Shown: positions 1-8,633 of the stretch, piece by piece
Position numbering within the stretch: the first letter of the stretch is position 1
How the letters are laid out: each line of letters begins with the position of its first letter
Assembly: GCF_024297185.1 (NCBI RefSeq)
Contig: NZ_JANCTD010000005.1
Coordinates: 248,001-312,000, forward strand
Length of the DNA: 64,000 nucleotides
Reading direction: 5' to 3'
From: Lewinella sp. JB7
Lineage (GTDB): Bacteria; Bacteroidota; Bacteroidia; Chitinophagales; Saprospiraceae
Program-made: the position numbers and the translations under genes
The notes under the pieces: generated by a model
Database searches by the model: none
Seen by the model: only the letters and a program-made list of their open reading frames with translations
What the model was told of the DNA's origin: nothing

Positions 1-456
1 ACCTCCACGAGCGACCGCAGTTGGTACAATATGATCCGGAGTGGCTCCACCATGACCATGGAGGCCTGGGACCTGAAGTACAAACCGAATCTTGACCTCA
101 ACCACGCCTGGGGTGCCGTGCCGGCCAACATCATTCCGCGTCACCTTTGGGGTATTCAACCTGCCGTCGCGGGGTACGGGGTGGCCCGTATACGTCCGCA
201 GTTAGGCAGCCTGGACCGGAGCGAGATCACGGTGCCGACGCTGCGCGGACCGATCCGGGCCACCTTCGTCCGGCACGGAGCGCGCCGACAGTCGTACGAA
301 ATCACCATTCCGGCCAGTATGGTCGCTCGCTTTGAAATGGAACAACAAGATGATTTTGCCGTCACGCTCAACGGCCGGTCCGTAAATCCGGGCTTCGGGA
401 GCATCCGTTTGGAACCCGGCATTAACCGGATCGAACTTCTGATCCAGTCTTTCTAG
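1..456 (+). CDS. Alpha-L-rhamnosidase-like glycoside hydrolase, C-terminal fragment
   Basis: The frame is open from base 1, so this is the 3' end of a larger gene; the ATG at 31 is internal. The 151 visible residues contain [10 protein letters not shown] followed by [20 protein letters not shown], the end of the (alpha/alpha)6 barrel and start of the beta-sandwich typical of bacterial GH78 rhamnosidases and relatives. The rest is the C-terminal beta domain. Such enzymes remove terminal rhamnose from plant or algal glycans and are usually exported. No sorting domain follows, so this protein does not end in a type IX secretion signal. The stop codon overlaps the end of the convergent cryptochrome gene by 4 bases. 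The exact substrate cannot be read from the fragment. Confidence 0.8.
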   Translation, partial: TSTSDRSWYNMIRSGSTMTMEAWDLKYKPNLDLNHAWGAVPANIIPRHLWGIQPAVAGYGVARIRPQLGSLDRSEITVPTLRGPIRATFVRHGARRQSYEITIPASMVARFEMEQQDDFAVTLNGRSVNPGFGSIRLEPGINRIELLIQSF

Positions 457-1955
457 ACGGCCGAACGACTGGCGCGTCCCCTGCCACGGCGACGACCGCT
501 CGGTGCGGATTGATCCTTCCACCGTTTACTGGGAACGAGGGGAGTAGGGTAGTTCGCCCCGAGCCGCAGCCCGTGAGCTGAACGATCCGCCTCGTCCAGG
601 GTGTCGGGCTGGTGCACGTACTCCACGGGCAGCTCCCGCAACTCCGGACACCACAGCTTGACGTAAGCCCCTTCGGGGTCGTAGCGCTCGGCCTGGTTGA
701 GGATATTGAAGTAGCGGTTGTCGCGGGGGTCGGACCCGACGCCGGCGACGTAGTTCCAGTTGCACCAGTTGCTTGTAACGTCGTAGTCGATGAGCATGTG
801 TTCGAAGTACTCGGCCCCGAGGCGCCAGTCCAGTTCCAGATCCTTCACGAGGTAGCTGGCGACGTTCTGTCGTCCGCGGTTGCTCATAAAACCGGTACGG
901 GCGATCTCCCGCATATTGGCGTCGATGAAGGGAGTGCCGGTCTGTCCGTCGATCCACCGCTGCAGCAAGTCGGGGTTCTTTTTCCAGTCCGGGTGGTCGG
1001 TCGACTCCGAAAAGCCGTACTTCTGAAAGATGCGGTCGCCGTGTTTCTTACCCATGAGGCGGAAGAAGTCGCGCCAGAGGAGTTCGTAGATGACCCAGTA
1101 GGTACTGTCGTTGGCTCCGTTCTTGGCTTCGTAGGCCCGCACTTCCGCGTAGATCCTCTTGGGGCTAAGGCAACCCTGGGCAAGCCAGGCGGAGAACTTC
1201 GTGCTGTAGTCGCCGCCGATCAACCCGTTGCGGGTTTCCTTGTAGGTGGCGATGGCGTGGCTGTCGAATAAGTAATAGGCCAGTCGGTCGAAACCGCTCG
1301 TTTCGCCCCCGTGCCAGTCGATGGCCGAGCGCTCGTCGGCGGGCGGGGGGAGCACGCCGAAGTCAGCCAGTTGCGGAAGCTCTCCGGGATCGATGCCCGC
1401 GCCCTCGACCATGGGGAGGGAACCGGGGGCGGGCAGGGGATCGCGCACCGGGGTGAGCCGTTCGGTTTCCTTGCGAAACTGGGTGAAGCCGTCGGGAGTC
1501 TGCGTAATGGGGAAGGGAAGGTCGGAGGTGTAATAGAGCAATTTGCCCCGCGAATAATACACCTCCCGGCCGATGGCCCAGAGATTTTGCTCGACGGCAT
1601 TCTGCACGCGGAGCTCCTCGGACGTCCGCTCGCGGTTACAGAATACCCAGCTGCCCTGACACTGCTTCGACAGTTCGGGCAGAATATCCTCGGGGTGGCC
1701 GGTACGAATGATCAGGTCTCCCCCCCGGCGGCGTAGGTTATCGCGCAGGTCGGCCACGCTCTCCAGGATGAAGCGGGCGCGGTGGGGGCCGATCTTCGGC
1801 AGGCCGGTCAGGGGGAGGGTGCCCCGCCATTCGCGGGGATCGAAAATGTAGACCGGCAGCACTTCGTCGCCGTGTTTCATGGCGTCGGTGAGTGCCTCGT
1901 TGTCGTGGAGCCGCAGGTCTCGTCTAAACCATACAATTGCCGCTCGCTTACCCAT
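453..1955 (-). CDS. DASH-type cryptochrome / photolyase
   Basis: A 500-residue FAD flavoprotein of the photolyase/cryptochrome family. The N-terminal Rossmann domain starts [18 protein letters not shown]. The C-terminal FAD-binding helical domain carries [11 protein letters not shown] and, near residues 395-410, [15 protein letters not shown] followed by [20 protein letters not shown]; this wording is characteristic of the cry-DASH branch. Family knowledge: DASH proteins repair cyclobutane dimers in single-stranded or looped DNA using blue light. I chose the ATG at 1955 (MGKRAAIVW); the 23 upstream in-frame residues are proline-rich and look non-coding. The tail is Arg-rich ([12 protein letters not shown]), which may add nucleic-acid affinity. 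It stands alone between two convergent neighbours. Confidence 0.9.
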   Translation of the reverse strand: MGKRAAIVWFRRDLRLHDNEALTDAMKHGDEVLPVYIFDPREWRGTLPLTGLPKIGPHRARFILESVADLRDNLRRRGGDLIIRTGHPEDILPELSKQCQGSWVFCNRERTSEELRVQNAVEQNLWAIGREVYYSRGKLLYYTSDLPFPITQTPDGFTQFRKETERLTPVRDPLPAPGSLPMVEGAGIDPGELPQLADFGVLPPPADERSAIDWHGGETSGFDRLAYYLFDSHAIATYKETRNGLIGGDYSTKFSAWLAQGCLSPKRIYAEVRAYEAKNGANDSTYWVIYELLWRDFFRLMGKKHGDRIFQKYGFSESTDHPDWKKNPDLLQRWIDGQTGTPFIDANMREIARTGFMSNRGRQNVASYLVKDLELDWRLGAEYFEHMLIDYDVTSNWCNWNYVAGVGSDPRDNRYFNILNQAERYDPEGAYVKLWCPELRELPVEYVHQPDTLDEADRSAHGLRLGANYPTPLVPSKRWKDQSAPSGRRRGRGRASRSAV

Positions 1956-2133
1956 TTTCGTCGTGTTGGTTCCTGGTAAACTAACCGGGAGGGGTGGGGA
2001 TGGTTGCGGTATTCCACGCTTCATTTGACGGCTTTACAAGCCCGTGATATTCCGTGTGCGGCGGGTGCGCGGGAGCCGGCCGAGGGTGGAAAAAGCAAAC
2101 GCCAATGGTGGTAACCCGGCTTATCTCCACGGG

Positions 2134-2693
2134 ATGCGTACCCTACTTCTTTGCTTTTTCGTGGTGCTTTGCTCCTGCGTCCGCGCCCGACCTGCACCCG
2201 TGACGCGGTGGCGGCGGTCGCCTGGACCCTGCGGAACATCGCGGACTACGGGGGCGACCCCCGGCGGATCTACGTGAGCGGTCATTCGGCGGGCGGCTAC
2301 CTGACCAGTATGGTCGGCCTGGACACGACGTACCTGGGGGAATTCGGCCTGCACCCCGACAGCCTGGCCGGGCTCATTCCCTTTAGCGGACACACCATTA
2401 CGCACTTTACGCCGCGGCAGGAGCGGGGCTTGCAATGGAATGATATCGTCGTGGATCGCTACGCCCCTATCCAGCACCTGCGGCCCGGGGCGCCGCCGCT
2501 GCTGCTTATCACCGGCGACCGGGAGCGGGAACTCTTCGGGCGGTATGAGGAGAATGCCTACTTCTGGCGCATGCTGCGGCTGTCGGGACAGGAGCGGACG
2601 TGGCTCTACGAACTGGAGGGCTTCGACCACGGAAATATGGTGGTGCCGGCGACGCTGCTGACGCTCGATTTCGTGCGCGGGAGGCTGCCCTAG
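2134..2693 (+). pseudogene. Internally deleted, frameshifted alpha/beta-hydrolase (BD-FAE-like esterase)
   Basis: An ATG at 2134 starts an excellent signal peptide ([15 protein letters not shown]), but that frame does not continue into recognisable protein. From about 2190 a different frame encodes the C-terminal half of an alpha/beta hydrolase: [20 protein letters not shown], the nucleophile elbow GHSAGG, a probable acid in ITGDRE and the catalytic histidine in FDHGNM. The segment expected between them, with the oxyanion-hole HGGxW motif (roughly 80-100 residues in this family), is absent. Signal peptide and body are out of frame, so an internal deletion with frameshift is the simplest reading. 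A 180-residue remnant (ATG at 2151) could still be translated but should be inactive. Its stop overlaps the MscS gene end by 4 bases. Confidence 0.7.
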
Positions 2694-3838
2694 TCGCGAT
2701 CGCCCTCTTCCACGGGCAACTCCCGGGCGGCGGGCGTGGGTTCGTGGGACGTTTCCGAGGGGCTCATCTCCAGGCGCGTCTTGGGCAGGTGCTCGGGGTA
2801 GTTTTCCTGAATCCAGCCGATGAGGTGTTCGCGGATGGCGCACCGCAGGTTGAAGGTCTGTCCGGAATCCCCGGCGCTGGCAATGATCCGCACGGTGATC
2901 ACGTCGGCGTTGTTGTCGGTGACGGCGACGCCGAAGACCTGCTTGTCCCAGAGTTCCTGGGTTTCGACGAAGCGCTGGGCCTCCTCCCGGAGTTTGGCAA
3001 CCGGGAAGGTGTAGTCGACGTACATGAAGACGCTGCCGATGAGTTGGGTGGTACTGCGCGTCCAGTTCTGGAAGGAATCGTCGATAAATTTATTGAGGGG
3101 GACGATGAGGCGGCGCTGGTCCCAGATCTTGAGGGTCACGTAGGTGAGGGTGATCTCCTCCACGCGCCCGAATTCCCCGTCGACGATCAGGGCGTCGTCG
3201 ATGCGGATCGGCTGGGTGAAGGCGATCTGGAAGCCGGCCAGGAGGTTGGCGATCGACTTCTGGGCCGCGAAGCCGATGATGATGCCGCCGACCCCCGCCG
3301 AGGTGAGCAGTCCCGTGCCGATGCTCCGTACGGCGTCGAACTGCAGCAGGATGAAGGCCACCGTAACGGTGAAGATGACGATGCCGACGATGCGCTGGAT
3401 GTACTGCAGCTGGGTGAGGATCTTGCGTTCCTGCAGGTTGTTCTGCTCGTCGATGCTGTAGCGGTGCCGCACCGTATCGGCGGCTACGTTGACGATGCGG
3501 ATGAGCAGGAGGGCACCGGCGATGTAAAGGATTGTCCGGGCGATCAGCACCAGGGGTTGTACGTACCAGGGATTATCCAGGTTACCGTCCGCGTCGTACA
3601 CCAGCAGGCTGTTCCAGAACAGGACGATCAGGATGAAGGAAAGGAACCAGAAGAAGGCGTTACGGGAATTTTTCCGGATGGCGTCGAGGGTGTAGCTATC
3701 CGTGCGCCGGGCCCAGCCACCGACCACGGCGAAGAGGGTCAGGGTGACCAGGGTGGCGATCAGCAGGGCAACGCCGGCGAAGATGGCCATCTGAAGGTAT
3801 GTCGGGGTATTGGCTACCAGTTCGGTTAGTTCTTCCAT
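2690..3838 (-). CDS. MscS-family mechanosensitive ion channel
   Basis: A 382-residue inner-membrane protein with about four hydrophobic segments (near residues 15-40, 60-82, 94-115 and 145-168) before the pore helix and the MscS beta domain. The signature region [19 protein letters not shown], then [19 protein letters not shown], around residues 178-216, matches the small-residue-rich TM3 and following beta domain of MscS channels. [19 protein letters not shown] and [17 protein letters not shown] are the usual downstream motifs. Family role: opens under membrane tension to release solutes on osmotic downshift. The last 25 residues are acidic and proline-rich. It is the distal gene of a minus-strand run starting at hemJ, 57 bases after the CBS-domain gene. 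Confidence 0.92.
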   Translation of the reverse strand: MEELTELVANTPTYLQMAIFAGVALLIATLVTLTLFAVVGGWARRTDSYTLDAIRKNSRNAFFWFLSFILIVLFWNSLLVYDADGNLDNPWYVQPLVLIARTILYIAGALLLIRIVNVAADTVRHRYSIDEQNNLQERKILTQLQYIQRIVGIVIFTVTVAFILLQFDAVRSIGTGLLTSAGVGGIIIGFAAQKSIANLLAGFQIAFTQPIRIDDALIVDGEFGRVEEITLTYVTLKIWDQRRLIVPLNKFIDDSFQNWTRSTTQLIGSVFMYVDYTFPVAKLREEAQRFVETQELWDKQVFGVAVTDNNADVITVRIIASAGDSGQTFNLRCAIREHLIGWIQENYPEHLPKTRLEMSPSETSHEPTPAARELPVEEGDRD

Positions 3839-3895
3839 AAAGTTTGGGGGACTAAGTCAAAGAACGGGTAACGGGTGGGGCCGCAGCGGGTTCGC

Positions 3896-5161
3896 TTACT
3901 CCGTGTCCGGCGGCGGCAGAACGTGCAGGTGGACGACCTCGATGCGGGTATTGCTCACCTCGAGCATCCGGAAGTTGAAACCCTCCAGCTCCAGGCTTTC
4001 GTCCTGTTCGGGTACCCGTTCGGCGGTGGTGACGATGAAGCCGGACAGGGTCTGGTAGTCCCCTTCCGGGAGGCCGAGACCGTACTTCTCGTTGAGGTAG
4101 CTGATCTCAAGGCGGCCGCTGAAGCGGTAGTATCCGTTGCCCTCGTCGATCTCTACGTAGTCGTCTTCGTCGTACTCGTCCTCGATCTCCCCGAAGATCT
4201 CCTCCAGCAGGTCTTCCATCGTGACGACTCCCGCGATCCCGCCGAACTCATCGACTACGCAGGCTATGCTGAGCTGTTCCTTGACGGCCATGTCCAGGAT
4301 GTCGGCCACCCGGGCAACCTCGGGGATAAAGGTGAGTTCGAGGATGCAGTCGCGGATCGTCTGGGGGAACTCCAGCAGTTGCTGGTGGTGTACGTAGCCC
4401 AGCACGTTGTCCATATCACCGTCTACGATGATGAGACGGCTCAGGTGGGTGTCGATAAATTTTTGTTCCAGTTCCTCGACCGTAGCGGATACGTCGATGC
4501 TCTCGATTTCCGTACGCGGCACCATGCAATCGCGAATCCGGACGTCCCCCAGGTTCAGGGCGTTGCCGAACAGTTTGGTGTCGATGGCCGCTTCCTGCTC
4601 TTCGGAGGTCTGGCTGCGGTTGATGAAGTTCTCCAGGTCGAGGCGCGTGAGGACGGTGTCGAGTTCCTCGCTGGGCCGTTTGAAGAACAGGCGCAGCAGC
4701 CAGTCGCTCGTCGTGGTCATGATGATGCTCGGGATCCACAGCAGTGCCTGGAGGAACCGCAGGGGGAGGGCCCAGAAGTACAGCGCGTTGTCGGAATACA
4801 TCCGGAATACCGTCTTGGGTACGTACTCCCCGAAGATCAGGACGATAATGGTGATGAGCAGGGTGTTGACGAGGAGCACGACGATCTCCGTTTCGATGCC
4901 CAGGTAGGTGTTCACGACGATCGTGAGGGGCACGGTCATGAGCGAGGTGAAGGCCACCAAAGCGATATTGTTGCCGACGAGCATGGTGCTCAGGAACTGG
5001 GCCGGGCGCTCGAACCAGCGCGTAAGGATGCGGCTGCGGGTATTGTTGCGCTTCTTCTTAAGTTCGACGCGCAGCTTGTTGGCCGAAACGTAGGCGATTT
5101 CCGAACCACTGAACAGGGCGGAAAGCAGCAGGCAGCTAATGATGGCAATCGCCAGGCTCAT
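3896..5161 (-). CDS. CNNM/CorC-type membrane protein (DUF21, paired CBS, CorC_HlyC domain)
   Basis: 421 residues in the standard order of the hemolysin-C/CorB family. An N-terminal DUF21 membrane domain with about four helices (residues 1-190, opening SLAIAIISCLLLSALFSGSE) is followed by a CBS pair (about 205-330, with MVPRTEIESIDV and VVDEFGGIAGVVTMEDLLEE) and a CorC_HlyC domain (about 345-415). Family members are linked to Mg2+/Co2+ efflux; in Bacteroidota a relative, GldE, is linked to gliding, but I do not see enough to assign that name. The acidic stretch after the CBS pair (EIEDEYDEDDYVEIDEG) is typical. It starts 9 bases after the upstream nucleotidyltransferase gene, so translational coupling is likely. 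Confidence 0.9.
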   Translation of the reverse strand: MSLAIAIISCLLLSALFSGSEIAYVSANKLRVELKKKRNNTRSRILTRWFERPAQFLSTMLVGNNIALVAFTSLMTVPLTIVVNTYLGIETEIVVLLVNTLLITIIVLIFGEYVPKTVFRMYSDNALYFWALPLRFLQALLWIPSIIMTTTSDWLLRLFFKRPSEELDTVLTRLDLENFINRSQTSEEQEAAIDTKLFGNALNLGDVRIRDCMVPRTEIESIDVSATVEELEQKFIDTHLSRLIIVDGDMDNVLGYVHHQQLLEFPQTIRDCILELTFIPEVARVADILDMAVKEQLSIACVVDEFGGIAGVVTMEDLLEEIFGEIEDEYDEDDYVEIDEGNGYYRFSGRLEISYLNEKYGLGLPEGDYQTLSGFIVTTAERVPEQDESLELEGFNFRMLEVSNTRIEVVHLHVLPPPDTE

Positions 5162-5170
5162 GGGTTGAAT

Positions 5171-6175
5171 TTACGGTTCTCCACCGAAGTCGATCTCCGT
5201 GTTGTCGCCGATGTTGAGGCTATGGCGCATGCCCCCGATGCTGGCGTCGTTGCCGACCACCGACTTGCGGAGCACGATGTCGTAGATGCGGGCGTAATCC
5301 CCGATGATGGAATCCGAGACGATGGCGTTGACCATTTTAGTGTTGGCACCTACCGTAACGTGCGGCCCCACGATGGAGTTGCTGATGTCGCAATCATCGC
5401 CGATGTGGACGGGGTGAATGATGATGGCGTTGTCGTAGGGCGGCGGGTCGTCGGTGGCGAATCCGGGGCGGTCCAGAAAAATGGCGTTGGTCTGCAGCAG
5501 CACTTCGCGGCGGCCGCAGTCGAACCAGTTGTCGACCCGGATGGCCCGCAGTTCCACGCCCCACTCCAGCATCCGGGCCAGGGCGTCGGTAAGGGGATAC
5601 TCGCCGATGCTGCGGATCTTGTGTTCCAGGTTGTGGGCACAGGCCTCGATGAAGAGTTGTACTTCCCGGATCTTGTAGCACCCCACCATGGCGAGATTCG
5701 ATTTGGGAATGATGGGCTTCTCCACGAGTGCGCGAATATTGCCCTCCCGGTCCTGCTCCACCACGCCGAACTGCCGCGGATCTTCGACGGTCTTCACGCC
5801 CAGGCAGGTCACCTCCGATTTCACGAATTCGCTGAGGTCCGCATCGATGATGGCATCACCGAAGAAGATGATGATTTCCCCGGCATCCGCGTAGTGATCG
5901 CGGGCCAGCCAGATCGCGTGAGCCGAGCCCATGCGCTCCTCCTGATTGACGAAGACGGTATTCAACTGCGGATACACCCGCTCGATGTACTCCCGAATCT
6001 TCTCCCCGAGGTAGCCGATGATGAATACGAAATCAGTCACGCCCAACGCGATCAACTGATCGACGATGAAGCTGATGATGGGTTTTCCGGCCACCGGAAT
6101 CAGTGGCTTTGGCTGAGTGTAGGTCAGGGGTCGCAGACGCATGCCCGCCCCGGCAACGGGGATGATGGCTTTCAT
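5171..6175 (-). CDS. NDP-sugar nucleotidyltransferase with C-terminal left-handed beta-helix
   Basis: 334 residues. The N-terminal nucleotidyltransferase domain opens MKAIIPVAGAGMRLRPLTY and continues with PKPLIPVAGKP, the nucleotide-binding loop of the RmlA/GlmU-type superfamily; the usual GxGTRLRP is GAGMRLRP here. The metal-binding Asp lies in IIFFGDAIID. The last 90 residues are hexapeptide-repeat-like (IGDDCDISNSIVGPHVTVG), as in glucose-1-phosphate thymidylyltransferase-like long forms. The enzyme would join a sugar-1-phosphate and an NTP to give an NDP-sugar for envelope polysaccharide; which sugar and nucleotide cannot be told. It lies 9 bases before the CBS-domain gene and 73 bases after the response regulator. 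Confidence 0.88.
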   Translation of the reverse strand: MKAIIPVAGAGMRLRPLTYTQPKPLIPVAGKPIISFIVDQLIALGVTDFVFIIGYLGEKIREYIERVYPQLNTVFVNQEERMGSAHAIWLARDHYADAGEIIIFFGDAIIDADLSEFVKSEVTCLGVKTVEDPRQFGVVEQDREGNIRALVEKPIIPKSNLAMVGCYKIREVQLFIEACAHNLEHKIRSIGEYPLTDALARMLEWGVELRAIRVDNWFDCGRREVLLQTNAIFLDRPGFATDDPPPYDNAIIIHPVHIGDDCDISNSIVGPHVTVGANTKMVNAIVSDSIIGDYARIYDIVLRKSVVGNDASIGGMRHSLNIGDNTEIDFGGEP

Positions 6176-6248
6176 GGCGGCAAGTTAGTGTATTAGACGC
6201 TCACCGCGTTCACGGGCACATTCGCGCAAGGCGTGTGCGGGGCGGCGG

Positions 6249-6890
6249 TTAGATCTCGCCCTTCAGTTTTTTGTGGACGACCTCCATCTTGGAATTTACC
6301 TGCAGCTTGCGGTAGATGTTCTTGATGTGGTCGCGCACGGTTTCGATGCTGATGTCGAGGCGTTCGCCGATCTCGCGGTAGCTGAGGTTGTCGACGAGGC
6401 CCTGCACGATGTCGAGCTGGCGGCTGGTGAGTTGATCGGCGGCCGAAACGCTGCTTTTTTTCCGTTGCTGATTGTGAAAGGCCACTACCTGGCGGGCGAT
6501 GCTGGGACTCATGTAACTACCGCCCCGGTTGACGGTATGCACGGCGTCGCGGATGATGGTCGGGTTGACCCGTCGCTTGGAAATGTAGCCCACCGCTCCG
6601 GCCTGTAGCGCGCGGAAGATGTTGTCGCTCTCGTCACTGTTCGTGAGCATGATGATGTCCATTTCCGGCCACCGTTCCAGGAGACGGGGGATACCCGCGA
6701 TGCCGTTCATACCCGGAAGCATGATGTCGAGCAGTAGGGTATTGAGGCGACTATTGGTGGGTACCCGGCTCAGGAAGTCCTCGACGCTCGTGGCCGCGTG
6801 GATCACGGTCACGTCGCGGTTCGCTTCAAAGCACTCCTCGATGCTGGCCAACATGATCGGCTCGTCTTCAATAATTCCCAGGTTTATCAT
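6249..6890 (-). CDS. NarL/LuxR-type response regulator (orphan)
   Basis: 213 residues. The receiver domain has the acidic pair E8-D9, phospho-acceptor D55 (LLLDIMLPGMNG), a Thr in MLTNSDE and the switch Lys in YISKRR. A LuxR-type helix-turn-helix follows (LTSRQLDIVQGLVDNLSYRE, then IGERLDISIETVRDHIKNIY). It should bind DNA as a dimer after phosphorylation. No histidine kinase is nearby; the partner must be elsewhere. The gene begins 5 bases after hemJ ends, on the same strand, so the two are probably one transcript, an uncommon pairing. Target genes are unknown. Confidence 0.93.
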   Translation of the reverse strand: MINLGIIEDEPIMLASIEECFEANRDVTVIHAATSVEDFLSRVPTNSRLNTLLLDIMLPGMNGIAGIPRLLERWPEMDIIMLTNSDESDNIFRALQAGAVGYISKRRVNPTIIRDAVHTVNRGGSYMSPSIARQVVAFHNQQRKKSSVSAADQLTSRQLDIVQGLVDNLSYREIGERLDISIETVRDHIKNIYRKLQVNSKMEVVHKKLKGEI

Positions 6891-6895
6891 ATCGC

Positions 6896-7486
6896 TTATT
6901 TTTCAGGAGAATCCTCGCCCGCTCGACGCTTACGGTAGGCCACTGCTCCACGGTACACGATCAGGCAGAACAACAGGACGCCGAGACCAAGGTAAAGATA
7001 ACTCAGTTGGCCCACCTTACCGAAGATTACGGTGAATACGATACTCACCAGAAAGAATGTGGGCACTTCATTCCACAGCCGTAGCTTCCACGGAGATAGT
7101 GGCCGTTCCCCCCGCTGCATGGGGTGCATGATCCGGTATTTAGTGTACAACTGATAAACGACCATACCCACCACGAGGAATACCTTCAGCGCCAACCACC
7201 CGGGTGTGCCGGTAACGAAATACGCCGGATTGAGCGCGACCATCAGCAGGCCCCCGGCCCAGGTAATCATCATGGCCGGAATGGTGATGATGCGGTACAC
7301 CCGATCTTCCATACCGACGTACTCTTCCCGCAGGATACGGGCCCTCAGGGCGCCGTCGGGAAGCCCGGAAGCGGCTACCCGGTCCGTCTCGGCGTGATTG
7401 ACGAGCAGTCTGCCCAGAAAGAACAAGCCGGCAAACCAGCTGATGAAGCCCACCACGTGGAGAGCCTTGGCGAAGAGGATGAGCAT
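6896..7486 (-). CDS. hemJ: HemJ-type protoporphyrinogen IX oxidase / CopD-like membrane protein
   Basis: 196 residues with four or five membrane helices. The N-terminus reads FAKALHVVGFISWFAGLFFL, with the conserved His in helix 1 and the WFAGLFFLGRL wording of the HemJ (UPF0093) family. GTPGWLALKVFLVVGM and a basic loop (KYRIMHPMQRGERPLSPWKL) complete the pattern. Family role: oxidation of protoporphyrinogen IX to protoporphyrin IX, the penultimate step of haem synthesis, in the inner membrane. No other haem gene is adjacent. It is the first gene of the minus-strand run down to the MscS gene, and the 376-base gap upstream should hold its promoter. Confidence 0.85.
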   Translation of the reverse strand: MLILFAKALHVVGFISWFAGLFFLGRLLVNHAETDRVAASGLPDGALRARILREEYVGMEDRVYRIITIPAMMITWAGGLLMVALNPAYFVTGTPGWLALKVFLVVGMVVYQLYTKYRIMHPMQRGERPLSPWKLRLWNEVPTFFLVSIVFTVIFGKVGQLSYLYLGLGVLLFCLIVYRGAVAYRKRRAGEDSPEK

Positions 7487-7862
7487 AGTTTAGTCGGGAG
7501 CTTGCGGAGGCCAAACGACAAGCGAACACGCGGAGGGCCGATCTGTTTCGGAAGTCGGGAACGGTCGGACGGGATTTGTGGCGGACCCGGCTCCCGCGGC
7601 CCCGCAACCGCCAAATGGTGTGTACGCCTATGGTTCACGATCATTTAATGTGAAAAATGCGTGCCCCAACACCAGTCTCGACCCCGCACGCGTTAATTTT
7701 GCGTCCTCCCGGAAGCGTTTACACTTACTACACCTATATGCTATGAAATTCGACCAAATCTGCGGCAGGCTGTTCGTTATCCTTCTCCTGATCGCCCTCC
7801 TGTATTCGTAAGTCCGGTTTTCCCGGTGACCCATTACCTTAGCCGGCGGTAAACCCCTCTTG
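7487..7862 (+). other. Divergent intergenic region with a possible micro-ORF
   Basis: 376 bases between hemJ (minus) and the glycosyltransferase (plus). It should carry both promoters. On the plus strand TAATTTTG at 7694-7701 matches the Bacteroidota -7 element TAnnTTTG, but no clear -33 TTG lies at the right distance. An ATG at 7743 opens a 22-codon reading frame ending at 7811 that would encode a very hydrophobic peptide (MKFDQICGRLFVILLLIALL plus YS). I cannot show that it is translated. Nothing else recognisable is present. Confidence 0.4.
7743..7811 (+). CDS. Putative 22-residue hydrophobic micropeptide
   Basis: Starts ATG 42 bases downstream of a TAnnTTTG-like box and ends 51 bases before the glycosyltransferase. 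After a short polar head (MKFDQICGR) the peptide is a single hydrophobic stretch (LFVILLLIALLYS) long enough for about half to two thirds of a membrane span. This could be a membrane micropeptide or a leader, or simply chance: short hydrophobic frames are frequent. There is no homology evidence available here. Confidence 0.2.
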   Translation: MKFDQICGRLFVILLLIALLYS

Positions 7863-8582
7863 ATGACCCGCCTGTCTACCCTGTCCATTGTAATTCCCGC
7901 CTACAATGAGGCACGGACCATTCATCTGATCCTCGATCGGGTACGCCAGGTAGAGCTGCCCGCCGGCATCCGCAAGGAAATCATCATCGTCAACGATTGT
8001 TCGACCGACGATACGGAAGCATCCATCCAGAACTACCAACGGGGCCACCCCACCTTCAATATTCAGTACCACCGGCATCCGGTCAACCGCGGTAAGGGAG
8101 CCGCCCTCCACACCGGCATCGCCCGGGCTACCGGAGAGTACCTGATCATTCAGGACGCGGATCTGGAGTACGACCCCCGCGAATACAACGAACTGCTCCA
8201 GCCCGTACTGGACGGCTTCGCCGATGTCGTGTACGGAAGCCGGTTCCAGGGCAGTAAGCCCCACCGTATTCTATTCTTCTGGCATACGATCGGAAATAAG
8301 TTCCTCACCACCCTGAGCAACGCCTTCAACAATCTTAACCTGACGGACATGGAAACCTGCTACAAGCTCTTCCGCACCGACATGGTACAGTCTCTTTCCC
8401 TACAAGAACAACGCTTCGGCTTCGAACCGGAGGTCACGGCCAAGATCAGCCGCATCCCTAAGGTGCGCATCTACGAAGTAGGCATCAGTTACTACGGACG
8501 CACCTACGAGGAAGGCAAAAAGATCGGTTGGCGCGACGGCGTACGGGCTATCTACTGCATCGTCAAGTACGGGGTAGGATGA
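7863..8582 (+). CDS. GT2-family glycosyltransferase, dolichyl-phosphate mannosyltransferase-like
   Basis: 239 residues. GT-A fold motifs are clear: [14 protein letters not shown] at the start, [29 protein letters not shown] and the metal-binding DAD in [14 protein letters not shown], followed by DVVYGSRF. This wording is that of the DPM1/polyprenyl-phosphate sugar transferase branch. There are no membrane helices, so it is the short soluble type acting at the inner face of the membrane. Family role: transfer of a sugar from a nucleotide donor to polyprenyl phosphate. I use the ATG at 7863 rather than the TTG directly before it. It is transcribed alone and ends 10 bases before a bidirectional hairpin. 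Confidence 0.88.
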   Translation: MTRLSTLSIVIPAYNEARTIHLILDRVRQVELPAGIRKEIIIVNDCSTDDTEASIQNYQRGHPTFNIQYHRHPVNRGKGAALHTGIARATGEYLIIQDADLEYDPREYNELLQPVLDGFADVVYGSRFQGSKPHRILFFWHTIGNKFLTTLSNAFNNLNLTDMETCYKLFRTDMVQSLSLQEQRFGFEPEVTAKISRIPKVRIYEVGISYYGRTYEEGKKIGWRDGVRAIYCIVKYGVG

Positions 8583-8591
8583 GTGGAGGGG

Positions 8592-8628
8592 AGGAGGATT
8601 GGACTAGGGGACGACATCCAATCCTCCT
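8592..8628. terminator. Bidirectional hairpin terminator
   Basis: A perfect 12-bp inverted repeat (AGGAGGATTGGA at 8592-8603 and its complement at 8617-8628) with a 13-base loop lies between two convergent gene ends, the glycosyltransferase (8582) and the M16 protein (8634). It lacks a long T tract on either side, so its strength is uncertain; its placement argues for shared termination. Confidence 0.6.
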
Positions 8629-8633
8629 ACCTT

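Noticed and set aside
3896-5161. Naming the CBS-domain protein GldE
   Set aside because: Domain order fits both GldE and general CorC/HlyC proteins; no other gliding gene is near.
3875-6196. 773-codon plus-strand open frame
   Set aside because: Antisense to the CBS-domain and nucleotidyltransferase genes, whose protein families are clear. Long antisense frames are expected in GC-rich DNA.
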